A stretch of DNA of 64,000 bases from Azorinus chamasolen. Lineage: Eukaryota; Mollusca; Bivalvia; Cardiida; Solecurtidae. The stretch covers positions 25,035,834-25,099,833 of the forward strand of contig OY755238.1 of assembly GCA_963576725.1 (NCBI GenBank), read 5' to 3'. Under the pieces are notes generated by a model, which was not told the origin of the DNA, ran no database searches, and was given only the letters and a program-made list of their open reading frames with translations. A program made the position numbers and the translations under genes. Below, in pieces: positions 1 through 10,908 of this stretch (position 1 is its first letter; every line of letters begins with the position of its first letter).

Positions 1-1478
1 CCTCAAGGTCAGAGGTCAAATATATGGGTCAAATCACTGACTTTAACATTGCCATAACTTTTGAACCAATAGAGGTAGTCTTGATATTTGGTATGTGTGT
101 ATCTCATGAAGCAGTACATTTTGAGAGGTGACATGTCAAAGTCAAGATCATCCTTCAGGGTCAGAGGTCAAATTGTCTGTTTCTTTGTCTTTAGCTTTAA
201 CACTGGTCATAAATTTTGAGCCAGTACAGCTAGTGACTTGATATTTTGGCATGCATATGTATCTAATAAAGCCGCACATTTTGAGGGGTGACATGTCAAG
301 GTCATCCTTCAAGGTCAGAGGTCAAATATATGGGTCAAATCACTGACTTTAACATTGGCCATAACTTTTGGACCAGTAAAGATAGGGACTTGATATTTGA
401 CATGCTTGGGTATCTCATGAAGCTGCACATTTTGATGGGTGACATGTCAAGGTCATTCTTCAGGGTCAAAGGTCAAATTGTCTGTTTGTCTGTTACTTTA
501 ACATTGGTTAGAACTTTTGAGCTTGTACAGATAGATACTTGATATTTGGCATGCATATGTATCTCATAAAGCCGCACATTTTGAGGTGTGACATGTCAAG
601 GTCAAGGTCACCCTTAAAGGTCAGAGGTCAAACATATGGGTAAAATCACTGACTTTAACATTGGCCGTAACTTTTGAACCTGTACAGATAGAGACTTGAT
701 ATTTGGCATGCTTGTGTATCTCAGGAAGCTGCTCAGTTTGAGGGGTGACATGTCAATGCCATCTTTCAGGGTCAAAGGTCACCAACTTCAAATTGGCCAT
801 AACTTTTGAACCAATAGAGATAGAGTCTTGATATTTGGTATGCATGTGTACCTCATGAAGCTGCACATTTTGAGGGGCATCATGTCAAGGTAAAGGTCAT
901 CTTTTAGGGTCAAAGGTCACTGACTTTAACATTGGCCATAATTTTGAACCTGTAGATACAGACTTGACATTTGGTATGCATGTGTATCTCATGAAGCTGC
1001 ACAGTTTTGGGGTGACAGGTCAAGGCCAAGGTCATCTTTCAGGGTCAAAAGTCACCGACTTTAACATTGGCCATAACTTTTGAACCAGTAGAGATACAGA
1101 CTTGATAGTTGGTATACATGTATTGCTGATTTGGCTGCACAGTTTAAGAGGTGACATGTCAAGGTCATCTTTGAAGGTCAAAGGTCATTAACATTGGTCA
1201 TAACGTTTGAACTAGTAGATATACAGCCTTGATACTGGTATGCATGTGTATCTCATGAAGCCGCACAGTTTGAGGGGTGACATGTCAAGGTCATCCTTCA
1301 TGGTCAAAGGTCACCAACTTTTAACATTGGCCATAACTTTTGAACCATTAGAGATACAGACTTGATATTTGGTATGCATGTGTACCCCATGAAGTTGCAC
1401 AGTTTAAGGGGTGACATGTCAAGATCAAGGTCATCCTTCAGGGTCAAATATCATATCGAGGGGGCATAGTGTTTCACA
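1..1478 (+). repeat. Tandem array, about 10 units of 130-160 bp
   Basis: Each unit repeats AACATTGGCCATAACTTTTG, then a CTTGATATTTGGTATGCATG segment, then GGGGTGACATGTCAAGGTCA. Spacing shortens from about 150-160 bp at the left to about 126-139 bp at the right. The array runs off the left edge and ends near a TGTTTC/GAAACA-type short hairpin (1468-1480). A lone related unit is at 54.8 kb in the other orientation. Confidence 0.9.
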
Positions 1479-1489
1479 AACACATCTTG

Positions 1490-1668
1490 TTAATAATGGC
1501 ATAGACACAGACTTGTTTGGCCATGACTGAAACTAGAATCAGCTGTGTAAGGAAACAGAGCAGACCCAGAGCAGACGACTCTTATATGAACTGTCTGATC
1601 TGGGTCTACTCTGTTTGCAAAAGGATATAATTTATTATATATACATTCTATGGAATAAGGGTTTAAGA
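1490..1668. repeat. pbA remnant
   Basis: Hairpin core (AAACAGAGCAGACCCAGAGCA and its partner TCTGATCTGGGTCTACTCTG) with the pbA flank TTTGGCCATGACTGAAACTA. The left end is missing. Confidence 0.6.
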
Positions 1669-1889
1669 AATTAGTATTTTAGGGTTGGAGACAAGACACA
1701 TAAAATCTCCAAGTAAGGTAGTCGGCATATATAGCCTTGCTCTTTTCCATCTGTCCCTGCATATGTATGTACGTCGTCCTACAAATCTTGTGTCCAAATG
1801 CTCATTCACCAACGGGAGGAATTAACTCCAATGTTCACAGATGACTAAAGTCAATATGTAGATATACATACAGGAGACAATCTTTGCTC

Positions 1890-2070
1890 CGACCATTTTC
1901 ATATGCCCGTTTGAAAAAAACGGGATGTATAATGGAATGGCACTGTCTGTCCATCTGTCTGTAACATCTCTAATTTAAGTTCTGCTTGGTGGATCCTTCT
2001 CAAATTTTACCACAATGTTTATCTGGACATGCTACAGTAGCACCGAAATGAGCTTTGTGGAATACTTTTG
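1890..2070. other. Possible dispersed-repeat fragment
   Basis: A short hairpin CCCGTTTGAAAAAAACGGG (1906-1924) is followed by a CTGT-rich run (1947-1968). This layout recalls the starts of microsatellite-bearing repeats elsewhere in the window, but no second copy was found. Confidence 0.25.
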
Positions 2071-2077
2071 TCCTGGA

Positions 2078-2210
2078 TTAACTCATTCCCTCATATTGAT
2101 GCCTGTATTAAAGTCACTTTTTTAAAATCTAAACAATTTTAAAAGATCCTTTTTTTCTGTGGATTTATTCAGAGGTGGAGTCTAAAATAGCTTATGAGGG
2201 AATAGGTTAA
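2078..2210. mobile_element. pbC copy, hairpin deleted
   Basis: TTAACTCATTCCCTCATATT at one end and TTATGAGGGAATAGGTTAA at the other. The central stem has been replaced by AAATCTAAACAATTTTAAAA. Confidence 0.7.
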
Positions 2211-2225
2211 ACAGCCACCTTCCTT

Positions 2226-2362
2226 ACTTCATAAATACCGTACGTCTATTAATGGCTTTTGAGAGTAATTTCAGATCAAACAGCTCCTGTAGGAGTCATC
2301 TGATCAGGATCTGTTCTGTTTGCTTATGGAAATAAAGAGATTCTGCCATTGCCAAAACAATC
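2226..2362. repeat. pbA, one half
   Basis: Short side and core (AAACAGCTCCTGTAGGAGTC) then CCATTGCCAAAACAATC. It breaks exactly where the neighbouring pbE begins. Confidence 0.55.
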
Positions 2363-2588
2363 TTAACCCGTCGCTTGCTATTCACGTTAATATACCTACC
2401 TGTAAATAGTGAAGACCCAGATGAGACAGCTCCTGCACTATTTACAAGTTGATTGTGCAACCAGTGCACTCCCCAGCAGTGATTGCACAGCGAAATACTT
2501 GTACACAGTGAAGATATATGTAATTATACAACAGGACATGGGTAAAGAAGGAGAAATGTATTTTAAAATTCAGCAATCGAAGGGTTAA
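2363..2588. mobile_element. pbE copy, one hairpin arm shortened
   Basis: Opens TTAACCCGTCGCTTGCTATTC and ends AATCGAAGGGTTAA. It matches the 40.2 and 44.3 kb copies in reverse, but the loop and most of the second arm after GACAGCTCCTGCA are missing. Confidence 0.75.
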
Positions 2589-2641
2589 GATTATGTTCAT
2601 GTAGTTGTTCCATTATAACACTTATTTATGCAGGTCATGTA

Positions 2642-2795
2642 CAGTAAAACCTTTCTAAACCCGAGTTTTAGTACAGAAGAATTTAGGTCTTTTTAGGCAG
2701 GTGGCTGCTTAATGCAAAATGAAAGGCATTAAGCTGTCACCTGTCTTAAAGACATTGATGCTAATTGGAACGTCTGGTTAGGAGGGGTTTTACTG
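2642..2795. mobile_element. pogM element, hairpin shortened
   Basis: CAGTAAAACCTTTCTAAACC at the left and GGTTAGGAGGGGTTTTACTG at the right. The stem GGTGGCTGCTTAATGCAAAA is present with a short second arm. Confidence 0.75.
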
Positions 2796-3170
2796 AGTAA
2801 TGTAAAAGACCAAGGCATGGGAATAACAGCACTACAAAACTGAAATTGATGAAGATTTTATTGTAATGTGATGATTTAAAGATCTATACAAAACATGAGC
2901 TATATAAAATGTCTACTTCAAAACATGTAGATTGCACCGTAGCTACTGATAACATACAACACTGATTCGGCATCTCATGACAATATCATTGACAGAGTGA
3001 AATCAAGCATGAAATATCACAGATATGAAAATAAATAGGCATCTCAAGCAGATGCAAGCACATGTCTGAAATCCAAATTTCTTTATCAGGATGTATCTCT
3101 CGGTCGATACCCACAAAACAAGTGTGGCCATTTTGGCACACAATACAAATATATTCTTTCAAGATGCTTC
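2796..3170. other. No feature seen
   Basis: AT-rich single-copy sequence. A TTTATT near 2857 could be a poly(A) signal for a minus-strand transcript, but no exon supports one. Confidence 0.3.
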
Positions 3171-3425
3171 TTAACCCTTTACTCCATGCATAGGCCTTTT
3201 AACACCTTTGCAGAGTAGACTCAGATCAGATGGCCTCTGTATGAGCTGTCTGATCAGGGTCTGCTCAGTTTGTTAAAAAATAGTATAGATCGGATTCTAC
3301 AGATTTTGTTATGATTAAAGATTTCCTTGTTCATACTGTCATAATAGACGTTCCGATAATTACATTGTTGTACTATCAATGATGTCATTATTTCTGACAT
3401 GAATATTCATGAAGTACAGTGTTAA
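3171..3425. mobile_element. pbA element, complete
   Basis: TTAA at both ends. Short side first, core CAGATCAGATGGCC with partner CTGATCAGGGTCTGCTC, then TGATGTCATTATTTCTGACA and ATGAATATTCATG near the far end. Confidence 0.85.
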
Positions 3426-3589
3426 AGGACAATACCTTTGTCAGTGGTGTTTTTAATAAGAACAGATTTAACAGAATGTACCTTGAACTTATTTTCCAAT
3501 ATACTCCTTCAATAGTCATTGCTTAATAAAAATCTCAACTTATAGTCTAAATAACCTATCATTTTCTCACTAGTAATGCCTCCATTCTT

Positions 3590-3835
3590 ATAACACTCCC
3601 TATCTCCCCTAACTTCTTGAGGAGTGTATATGGGTGGGTGGGTTTTTTAAATAATGATCAATGAAACCCTATATAATAACCATTAAATAAAGACAGATTT
3701 TTCAAAATACAGGTGGTACCTTAATGCAGACTTTCATTCTGCATTAAGCAATGACATATGTACAAAATTTAAGAAGATCCTTTTTCTTAAATGTAACGCC
3801 CTGGGAGGATCTATTAGAAATAAAACAGTATGAAA
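3590..3835. repeat. X-family element, degenerate
   Basis: G-rich start (GGGTGGGTGGG), then ATATAATAACCATTAAATAA, a partial stem around TAATGCAGACTTTCATTCTG, and a GATCTATTAGAAATAAAACA end. It matches the sequence around 34.4-36.1 kb. Confidence 0.45.
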
Positions 3836-4435
3836 ACTTAACAACCACTAAGGTTATGAGTTACATGTGATGTTTGTAGAATGTGTGTGTATATATGTTA
3901 TATACTTTGAATATAAAACTTGTGTAAAAATACATAATGTAAAAATATAATACTTTACAAATCTAAAAATCTGAAAATAATGTTTGAATGTGAAAGCCAT
4001 ACAACAACCTTATGCATCAAGGGAAAGTAGAAACTCATTTATTTAGTGTAGATCTGGACCAGTCTTCATATTGGAGCTATTATCTGATCAGAGTCTACAC
4101 TGTTTCATCACTTTTTAGATACAACTATGTTATGTTAACAACCTCTGAAAACACTACTTGCAAATTTGATAAAATTCGAAAGCCCTCTTCTAAAGACTCT
4201 TGACCATGTAATACTGGATTGGATTGATGGGTGGACAATTCGTTACGCGATATTTCTTCTATGCCACACTACGAGACTGAAAATACAGTTATATATACTC
4301 TACAAAAATATCTGTAGTTATTTGATGCATACCTCTTTAAAACCTTGATTATTTTACATGCATGTACAGTATGGTATACATGTACAGCAAGTGTGATAAA
4401 ATCTAACAACTGAATAACCCTAACACAATACAAAA
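3836..4435. other. No feature seen
   Basis: AT-rich. Two small overlapping plus-strand ORFs (about 60 codons) lack splice context or protein-like composition. Confidence 0.3.
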
Positions 4436-4476
4436 CAGTAAAACCCCTCTAAAATGGAATTTTAACAAAGAACAAA

Positions 4477-5814
4477 CTAGAGGTTTTTGTCACAAAAACG
4501 GATGTCTCCTCTCTAATAAAAACAATATTTAAAGGGAAATCACTAAAAATGTTATGGTCTTGATGAATGATACTTCCCCTCATTATGCGCTTTCCACACT
4601 ACATTTTTCAAGAAGAAAATGATAACAGCTAATAACTCCAAAAATACTGATACCAGATTTATGGCCCTTGTGCATGACACTTACTTTTATCATGCTCTTT
4701 CCAAAAATAAAATGTCATTCCAATAGCATCAGTCGAACAGGAGTTATTGATCGGCCAAAAAATGCAACAAAGGGCAATAACTCCAAAAGTATTGAAGCCA
4801 GAATTATGGCCCTTGTTCATGACACTTTCTCTCATCATGCTCTTTCCATGTATGAAGTTTCAATACGATGGAAAGAGCCATGTAGGAGTTATCGTCCGGA
4901 CAAGAAAGAATTAAACAAATGTACAAGGGGCAATAACTCTAAATTTATTGAAGCTCGAGTTAAGGATCTTATGCATGAGACTTTCTCTTATCATGATCTT
5001 TCCATGTATGAAGTTTCACTCCAATGGCATGTGTCACATAGGAGTAATCATCCGGACAAAAAATTGTGATTTTTTACAAAGGGCAATAACTCCAATATTA
5101 GTGAAGCCAGAGTTATGGACCTTGTGCATGACACTTCCTCTCGTTATGATCTTTCCATATATGAAGTTTCAATCCAATGGCATGAGCCATATAGAAGTTA
5201 TCGTCCGGACAAAAAAGTGTGAATTTTTTTACAAAGGGCTATATTTGTGAAGCCAGAGTTATGTACCTTCTGCATGACACTTCCTCTCATTATGCTCTTT
5301 CCATATATGAAGTTTCAAGTACTTTCTGCATGACACTTCCTCTCATTATGCTCTTTCCATATATGAAGTTTCAATCAACTGGCATCAGGCATATTGAAGT
5401 TATTGTCCGGACAAAAAAATTGTGATATTTTTTACAAAGGGCAATAACTCCAATATTAGTGAAGCCAGAGTTATGGACCTTGTGCATGACACTTCCTCTC
5501 GTCATGATCTTTCCATATATGAAGTTTCAATCAAATGGCATGAGCCATATAGGAGTTATCGTCCTGACAAAAAAGTGTGATTTTTTTTAACAAGGGGAAA
5601 TAACTCCTATATTAGTGAAGCCAGAGTTATGGACCTTCTGCATGACACTTCCTCTCATTATGCTCTTTCCATATATGAAGTTTCAATCAACTGGCATCAG
5701 GCATATTGAAGTTATCATCCGGACAAAAAGTGTGACGGACAGACAGACAGACAGACAGACAACTCTCACGAAAACAATATGTCTCCCCCATATAAATATG
5801 GGGGGAGACATAAT
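4477..5814 (+). mobile_element. Pearl-like tandem-unit element, copy 1
   Basis: Starts CTAGAGGTTTTTGTCACAAA. Inside are about six to seven units of about 155 bp carrying AAAGGGCAATAACTCC and CCATATATGAAGTTTCAATC, one of them truncated. Then come a GACA microsatellite (5736-5762), CGAAAACAATATGTCTCC, and a terminal hairpin CCCCATATAAATATGGGG. The layout fits bivalve pearl/HINE-type non-autonomous Helitron-like elements (family inferred). No protein-coding capacity. Confidence 0.75.
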
Positions 5815-5835
5815 TAGGCCTTTTAAGGCAGGTGG

Positions 5836-5985
5836 TTGCTTAATCCTTTCCTCCATTAATATGCCTTTCTATGCCTCTGTAATAACCACTTCTTGAAACC
5901 ATTGTGATAAAAAGGAGCAAATGCTCTATTTATCACAATGGTTTCAAACTACAAAACTCTTAAATTTTACTTTTCTCTAGTAAAT
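5836..5985. repeat. pbC, truncated at the right
   Basis: Starts TTAATCCTTTCCTCCATTAA, has the ATGCTCTATTTATCACAATG arm, and breaks after TTTTCTCTAGTAAAT. Confidence 0.7.
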
Positions 5986-6009
5986 CATCGTTATGGAGGT
6001 TTTACTGTA

Positions 6010-6269
6010 GTGTTTAGTCAAGGGAGGTAACTACTCTACACAAATCCATTTCAGACTGCTGCACAGTAATATCAAACAAAGGAAGTAATACAGAACTATT
6101 CTTGACATGCCAATCCTTAAGAAAACACAGTATCACTGTAAATTTATGTACTTTACAATATGTTCTTTTTTCATTCAGCTCAACTGACTCATGGGAGAAA
6201 AGGGCATTCAGAACTGAATGCAATATGGACCCAAATAAACTGCCATAAGGTCTACACTATTAGTGACTC
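6010..6269. other. No feature seen
   Basis: Single-copy sequence. The minus strand has a 69-codon ORF with no supporting context. Confidence 0.3.
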
Positions 6270-6511
6270 TTAACCCCCTTACTCCATAAATACGCCTTAC
6301 TATGCCTTTGCAAATAGAGTAAACCCAGAACAGATGGCTCTTGTAGGAGCTGTCTGATTAGGGTCTGCTCTGTTTGCTTATGATAAACATGTAATATAGA
6401 TAAGATTATACAGTTTCTGCCAAGGCTAAAAATTCCTGTGTCCATGTCCTATTACAACAATTAATCTAATGACATCATTTCTTACATGAATATGCATGCA
6501 GTAAAGGGTTG
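6270..6511. mobile_element. pbA element, one end decayed
   Basis: Opens TTAACCCCCTTACTCCATAA. Core arms are CAGAACAGATGGCTC and CTGATTAGGGTCTGCTC. It ends GTAAAGGGTTGG, with the TTAA lost. Confidence 0.8.
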
Positions 6512-6693
6512 GACTGGACACTGCAATTATAACACAGTGGTCAGTATTGGTCAAAACTCAACTATCTGAATATCTGTTTTTTAGTGATTCAGTCCAATTC
6601 ATAATACCAGTACAACAACATTAACAACAGCAATCACAATATACAAACAACAAAAAGTGAGCAAAGAGTAACACATTGATATAGCTCTAGGTA

Positions 6694-7092
6694 CAGTAGA
6701 ACCTGTCTAAGCGATCATTTATTTACTGAACATAGACGTCTTAAAAAACAAGTGCAGTAAAACCTCTCTATAACAATCACTAAATTGTGTTAATTACCGG
6801 TAGTTGGTATTTAGAGCAGGTGGCTGCTTGAAGCAAGGTGAAAGTAAAACAGAACGCTCCTATTGGAGCGTTCTGTTTTACTTTCACCTTGCTTTAAGCA
6901 GCCACCTGCCTTATACACAAAATACTTGATGTAATTTAATGGCCATTATAGAGAGGTTTTACTGTGGTTGCATGTTTAATGCAGGGCAAAAGGAGCTTTC
7001 TGCATAACTTTCAACCTGCATTCAGCTACCACCTTTTTTAAAGACCCAGATATAGACTTCTTTATAATGGTCACTTAAGACACATTCTACTG
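6694..7092. mobile_element. pogM, outer element of a nest
   Basis: Left CAGTAGAACCTGTCTAAGCG and right CACTTAAGACACATTCTACTG are the divergent TIR subtype. Its right stem arm resumes after the inner copy at TTTAATGCAGGGCAAAAGGA. Confidence 0.7.
6755..6964. mobile_element. pogM, inner intact copy
   Basis: CAGTAAAACCTCTCTATAAC to ATTATAGAGAGGTTTTACTG, with a stem of about 55-bp arms centred on CGCTCCTATTGGAGCG. Confidence 0.88.
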
Positions 7093-7115
7093 TATATACA
7101 TTTGCATCCTTCAAT

Positions 7116-7356
7116 CAAACCCTAACGTCGTGAATATTCATGTAAGAAATTGATATGAACATTTTATAAGGGACTTCTTATAATTGCATGTGAACACATA
7201 AAATTTGGCACAGTTACAGACTGTAGGATCAGATCTCTATTATTTCATAAGCATACAGAGCTGACCCAGATCAGACAGCTCTTACAGAAGCCATCTGATC
7301 TGGGTCTACTCTGTTTGCAAAGGCAGTAAAAGGCCTATCTATGGGGTAAAGGGTCA
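7116..7356. mobile_element. pbA element, ends decayed
   Basis: Contains TGAATATTCATGTAAGAAAT, GGCACAGTTACAGACTGTAG and a symmetric core (both arms CCCAGATCAGA). The end reads GGGGTAAAGGGTCAA. Confidence 0.7.
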
Positions 7357-7539
7357 AATTGTTGATAGTTTAGATTCAAAAGGAATGTTGTGTTTGCAAA
7401 TTTCTAAAGGTATTCCTGTGAGAACTTCTTAAGTTATCTCCAAATGGAAAAATACAGACTATACCATAACCAGAAGCCTCCTGAAGTGATTTGGCAAATA
7501 CAACATCGCCATTACACACAACAGAAAATGAGCAAAGTG

Positions 7540-7752
7540 TTAAGCCTTACCCGAAAAAGACACCTTTTCAAACAGAGAATACCTAGATCAGATAGCACAT
7601 GTAGGAGCCATTTGATCGGTGCCTGATCTGTTTGCCTATACATGTATAAGGAATAATAAAGATCTGACTCTATCATTGCAGCCATGGCCAAAACTCCTGT
7701 GTTCATATGCAATTATAAATATACAGCTAATGAATACTCATGAAGGTATAAG
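7540..7752. mobile_element. pbA element, degenerate
   Basis: Starts TTAAGCCTTACCCG. Core TAGATCAGATAGCACATGTAGG, then CATTGCAGCCATGGCCAAAA and AATGAATACTCATGAAG. Confidence 0.6.
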
Positions 7753-7843
7753 CACATCACAGTTTTTGGCAAAAGTGTACATATATATAAGAATGTGAGT
7801 TTCAATAACACAGATAGTGCTTCAATCTTGTCTCTGATCTTAC

Positions 7844-8057
7844 TTAACCCTTTCCTCCATAAATACGCCTCTGTCACCTATTGAAACCATTGTGATAAAT
7901 GGAGCATTTGCTCCCATAGGAGCAAATGCTCTATTTATTACAATTGTTTAAAACTACAAAATTCTAAATTTTTCCTTTTTCTCTAGTTAATGCTCATTTA
8001 TGGTAGATTTATTCAAAGTGGTTGGATCTGAAAATAGTCTATGAGGGAATGGGTTAA
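7844..8057. mobile_element. pbC element, complete
   Basis: TTAACCCTTTCCTCCATAAA to TATGAGGGAATGGGTTAA. Stem centred on GAGCATTTGCTCCCATAGG. Confidence 0.85.
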
Positions 8058-8089
8058 TCTATTGCAACAATATAGTAGAACCTCTCTTG

Positions 8090-8305
8090 ACACTTTCCCT
8101 GTTGAATATTCACATAAGAAATAACGAAGTCATGAATACGTATGAGCTGAAATTTTATAATGACATATGATAAGGATTTATTGGTGCTGGTAGAAACTAT
8201 AGAGTCAGATCTATAATAACTTCATAAGCAAACAGAGCAGAAACAGATTAGACAGCTCCTATATGAGCCATCTGATCTGTGTCTACTCTCTGATCACTTA
8301 ATGAA
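8090..8305. repeat. pbA element inside a pogM remnant
   Basis: TGTTGAATATTCACATAAGA side, core CAGATTAGACAGCTCC. It sits directly after a pogM terminus (CAGTAGAACCTCTCTTGA) whose remainder appears at 8306-8380 and 8627-8650. Confidence 0.55.
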
Positions 8306-8380
8306 TACACATGGATGTCTTTAAAAGCATTTGGCCTCTTAACACTCGCCATGGGAACCTTCTGCATAAATCCCCATCAA

Positions 8381-8626
8381 TTAACCCTTTCATTCATACA
8401 AACATATTTTTACGCATTCTAATTTTGCAAACTGAGAAGACCCAGATCAGATGGCTCCTATAGGAGCAGGCTGATCAGGATCAGCTCTGTTTGCTGATGG
8501 AATTCAATAGATCTGTGTCTTTATATTCTAAAATGGCTACAATGTTCCACTTTCCATATTTCATAATAACTATTTTGTCCATGAGTATTTAGTAGGCATT
8601 GAAATATAGAACAGGGAAAGGGTTAA
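8381..8626. mobile_element. pbB element, complete
   Basis: TTAACCCTTTCATTCATACA to ACAGGGAAAGGGTTAA, with GGCTACAATGTTCCACTTTC on the long side. Confidence 0.85.
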
Positions 8627-8653
8627 GCTATCATGTGCCTTAGAGACTCTGAG

Positions 8654-8887
8654 TTAACCTATTCCCTCATAGGCTATTTTTAGATCCAACCACTTTAAAT
8701 AAATCTACCGAAAAGGAGCATTAACTAGAGAAAAGGAAAATTTTAGAATTTTGTAGTTTGAAACCATTGTGATAAATAGAGTTTTTGCTCCTATTATATA
8801 GGAGCAAGTGCTCTATTTATCACAACGGTTTTAAAAGGTGATTTTTACAGAGGCGTAGAAATGCGTATTTATGGAGGACAGGGTTAA
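8654..8887. mobile_element. pbC element, complete
   Basis: TTAACCTATTCCCTCATAGG to GGAGGACAGGGTTAA. Stem ATAAATAGAGTTTTTGCTCC with its partner AGGAGCAAGTGCTCTATTTA. Confidence 0.85.
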
Positions 8888-9159
8888 TAGAAACTAATGG
8901 GGCAGCAAACAATGTTGACCCTACTAAACTTCTATTCCAGAACAGTTTTATCTAGCTACGAACTTTATGCCTACATTTATCTGGGTAAATATTTTGGGTA
9001 AACAGGTGTCATGTGTTTTAACTGGAGTAAACTCAAATTCGCTTAGGTATCTAAAGGTTAGAGTACTAATTCCTTGACAACAGTCTGCACAAAAGTATGG
9101 ATGGGTTTATCACAGTCACAGGAAAGATGCATAAATCAAAACATATTTCAATAATAGTT

Positions 9160-9275
9160 CATTTATTTCTCCACCAGACCCTTTCTTGTGACCACTCTTT
9201 GTCTCTTTGAGACGATTCTTAAGAGTGGTTGCAACATAGGGTTTAGTGGATGACGATTTTTAGTATTTGAATACA
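9160..9275. mobile_element. FB-1 fold-back element
   Basis: Arms TTTCTCCACCAGACCCTTTC and AACATAGGGTTTAGTGGATG enclose a GTCTCTTTGAGAC centre. The sequence TTAGTATTTGAATACACA next to it recurs in reverse beside the other copies. Confidence 0.7.
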
Positions 9276-9285
9276 CACCTTTATC

Positions 9286-9800
9286 TAGTGTTCTGGTTTA
9301 CAGTGTTTATGAATCTTGTATAGTCCAGTCTGTAATGTCAATTACTGCAATAGTGACATTTAGATATAACTTGCCAATGAGTGTACTGTTCTATGGTGTA
9401 ATGATGTCATAGTTTGTGTAAATATATATTTGTCTATTGTAAACGGTGTAAATGCAATGACAAAATAGCTATCAAGGATAAATACATATCAATTGTAAAT
9501 ATAAATGACAAAAACTCACCCAGTTTGAATATTGCATGGAAAAAATGTAGAGTTAATTTCAAGAGATGTCATGATGACGAAGGATAATATTTATTTAAGA
9601 AAAGAGGGAGACCATTCTCTCTACACATCTTTGTTAAGTACATTATCTATTCTAATGTATTTAAAAAAATCATCGAGCCCTCTTGGATAAAATCATGAAA
9701 CTCCTTAATTTTGAACATCTCACTGCCTGTGCATTTGGCACATTTTCAAAAGCCACGCTATTCAATATCTTAATTCTGATCTTGCTTTTGAGAAACAAAT
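9286..9800. other. No feature seen
   Basis: Single-copy AT-rich sequence without an ORF above 60 codons. Confidence 0.3.
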
Positions 9801-10060
9801 ATACTGTATTATCTCTAATATTAATGCCCCAGGAGCATTGTATTGTTTTTTAAAAGAAGCTTCTTGCATCTTGTACACAGGTCTTAATGCAGAATGAAAA
9901 CAATGTAGAAAGTTTTTACAAGAGCCTTCAGCCTGCATTAAGTTACTACCTGTATTTTGAAAACCTGTATTTCTTTATTTAATGGTCATTACATAGGGTC
10001 TTCTCCCAGAAGTAAGGGGTGTTTATAAGAGTGGGGGCATTTATTAGAGAGAATATGGTA
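9801..10060. mobile_element. X-family element
   Basis: Imperfect TIRs: TATCTCTAATATTAATGCCCC at the left and GGGGCATTTATTAGAGAGAA at the right. A weak internal stem (CTTAATGCAGAATGAAAACA / CAGCCTGCATTAAGTTACTA) resembles that of pogM. Superfamily not assigned. Confidence 0.55.
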
Positions 10061-10071
10061 CACTGCATATA

Positions 10072-10273
10072 CAGTAAAAACTCGATACTACGGAATTTTA
10101 GGAATGAAGAATTTATGCCTATGTAGGCAGGTGGATGCTTAATGCTGGGTGAAAGTCATGCAGAAAGCTCCCAGGAGCTTTCTGCATGACTTTCACCCTG
10201 CATTAAGCTGCCACCTGTTTTAAAGATCAATAATGTTACATATTTGAGTGTTCGTAGTATTGAGGTTTTACTG
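10072..10273. mobile_element. pogM element, complete
   Basis: CAGTAAAAACTCGATACTAC to TAGTATTGAGGTTTTACTG, flanked by TA. Stem centred on AGCTCCCAGGAGCT. Confidence 0.88.
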
Positions 10274-10373
10274 TATTGTCCAACTTCCCCTTACTATTCA
10301 GACCTCACATCTCTCTGCTTCATGAATCACCAATCTGACACCTGAGCTACAGATAAAGGTGCATACTCAAATA

Positions 10374-10445
10374 CTAAAATCATCATTTCTCCACCAAACC
10401 CTATGTTGTGGTCACAACATAAGGTTTGGTGGAGAAATAAAGAAT
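10374..10445. mobile_element. FB-1, core deleted
   Basis: CATTTCTCCACCAAACCCTA joined to AACATAAGGTTTGGTGGAGA through GTTGTGGTCACAAC. Confidence 0.75.
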
Positions 10446-10908
10446 TTATACATGTGCTTGAAAATATTTTAATTTACACATCTTATCTGGAGCTCTAATA
10501 CATTTTTTTTATAAGTTTAAATTTGCCTGCTATAGAAACAATTGGTGTAGACCCTGAACAAAATGCTCCTTCTGGAGCAATCTGATCTGGGTCTGCACGT
10601 TTTGCTTAATTTTGTCTGTCTGAATACTTAGCATAACTAGAGTAAGTTTCAGGGTATTGTGCACAAACAATTTAATTACATAAATAATTCAACAGATAAT
10701 AACCATAACATACACAGCGAGTCACACTGGGAGACAAAAGTAATTTGGGAGCTTTACAAGAAATGTTGACCAAGACAATTAGGGTCCACACTATAGTATT
10801 TTATTTCTTTGACCATCTTTGCAAACAAACTAGGAAAACACTTTGTCCAAATGCTTTATGTCTCATCTAGCTGCTGGACTGTTACAGTACAGAAGAATTA
10901 AAAAGGTA

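Larger units (their letters stand above)
4438..6009. mobile_element. pogM host broken by two insertions
   Basis: Left terminus CAGTAAAACCCCTCTAAAAT. The middle resumes at GGCAGGTGGTTGCTTAAT after the pearl-like array, and the right terminus is GTTATGGAGGTTTTACTG after a truncated pbC. Confidence 0.6.

Noticed and set aside
288..542. 84-codon ORF in the left-edge array
   Set aside because: It follows the tandem unit, with no start or splice context.
4668..5069. 133-codon ORF, repeated at 34719-35120 and 38159-38509
   Set aside because: It reads through tandem 155-bp units of the pearl-like elements. The peptide repeats with the DNA unit and appears in several frames.
5736..5762. GACA microsatellite as an independent satellite locus
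   Set aside because: It is a fixed part of the pearl-like element, found at the same place in copies 2 and 3.
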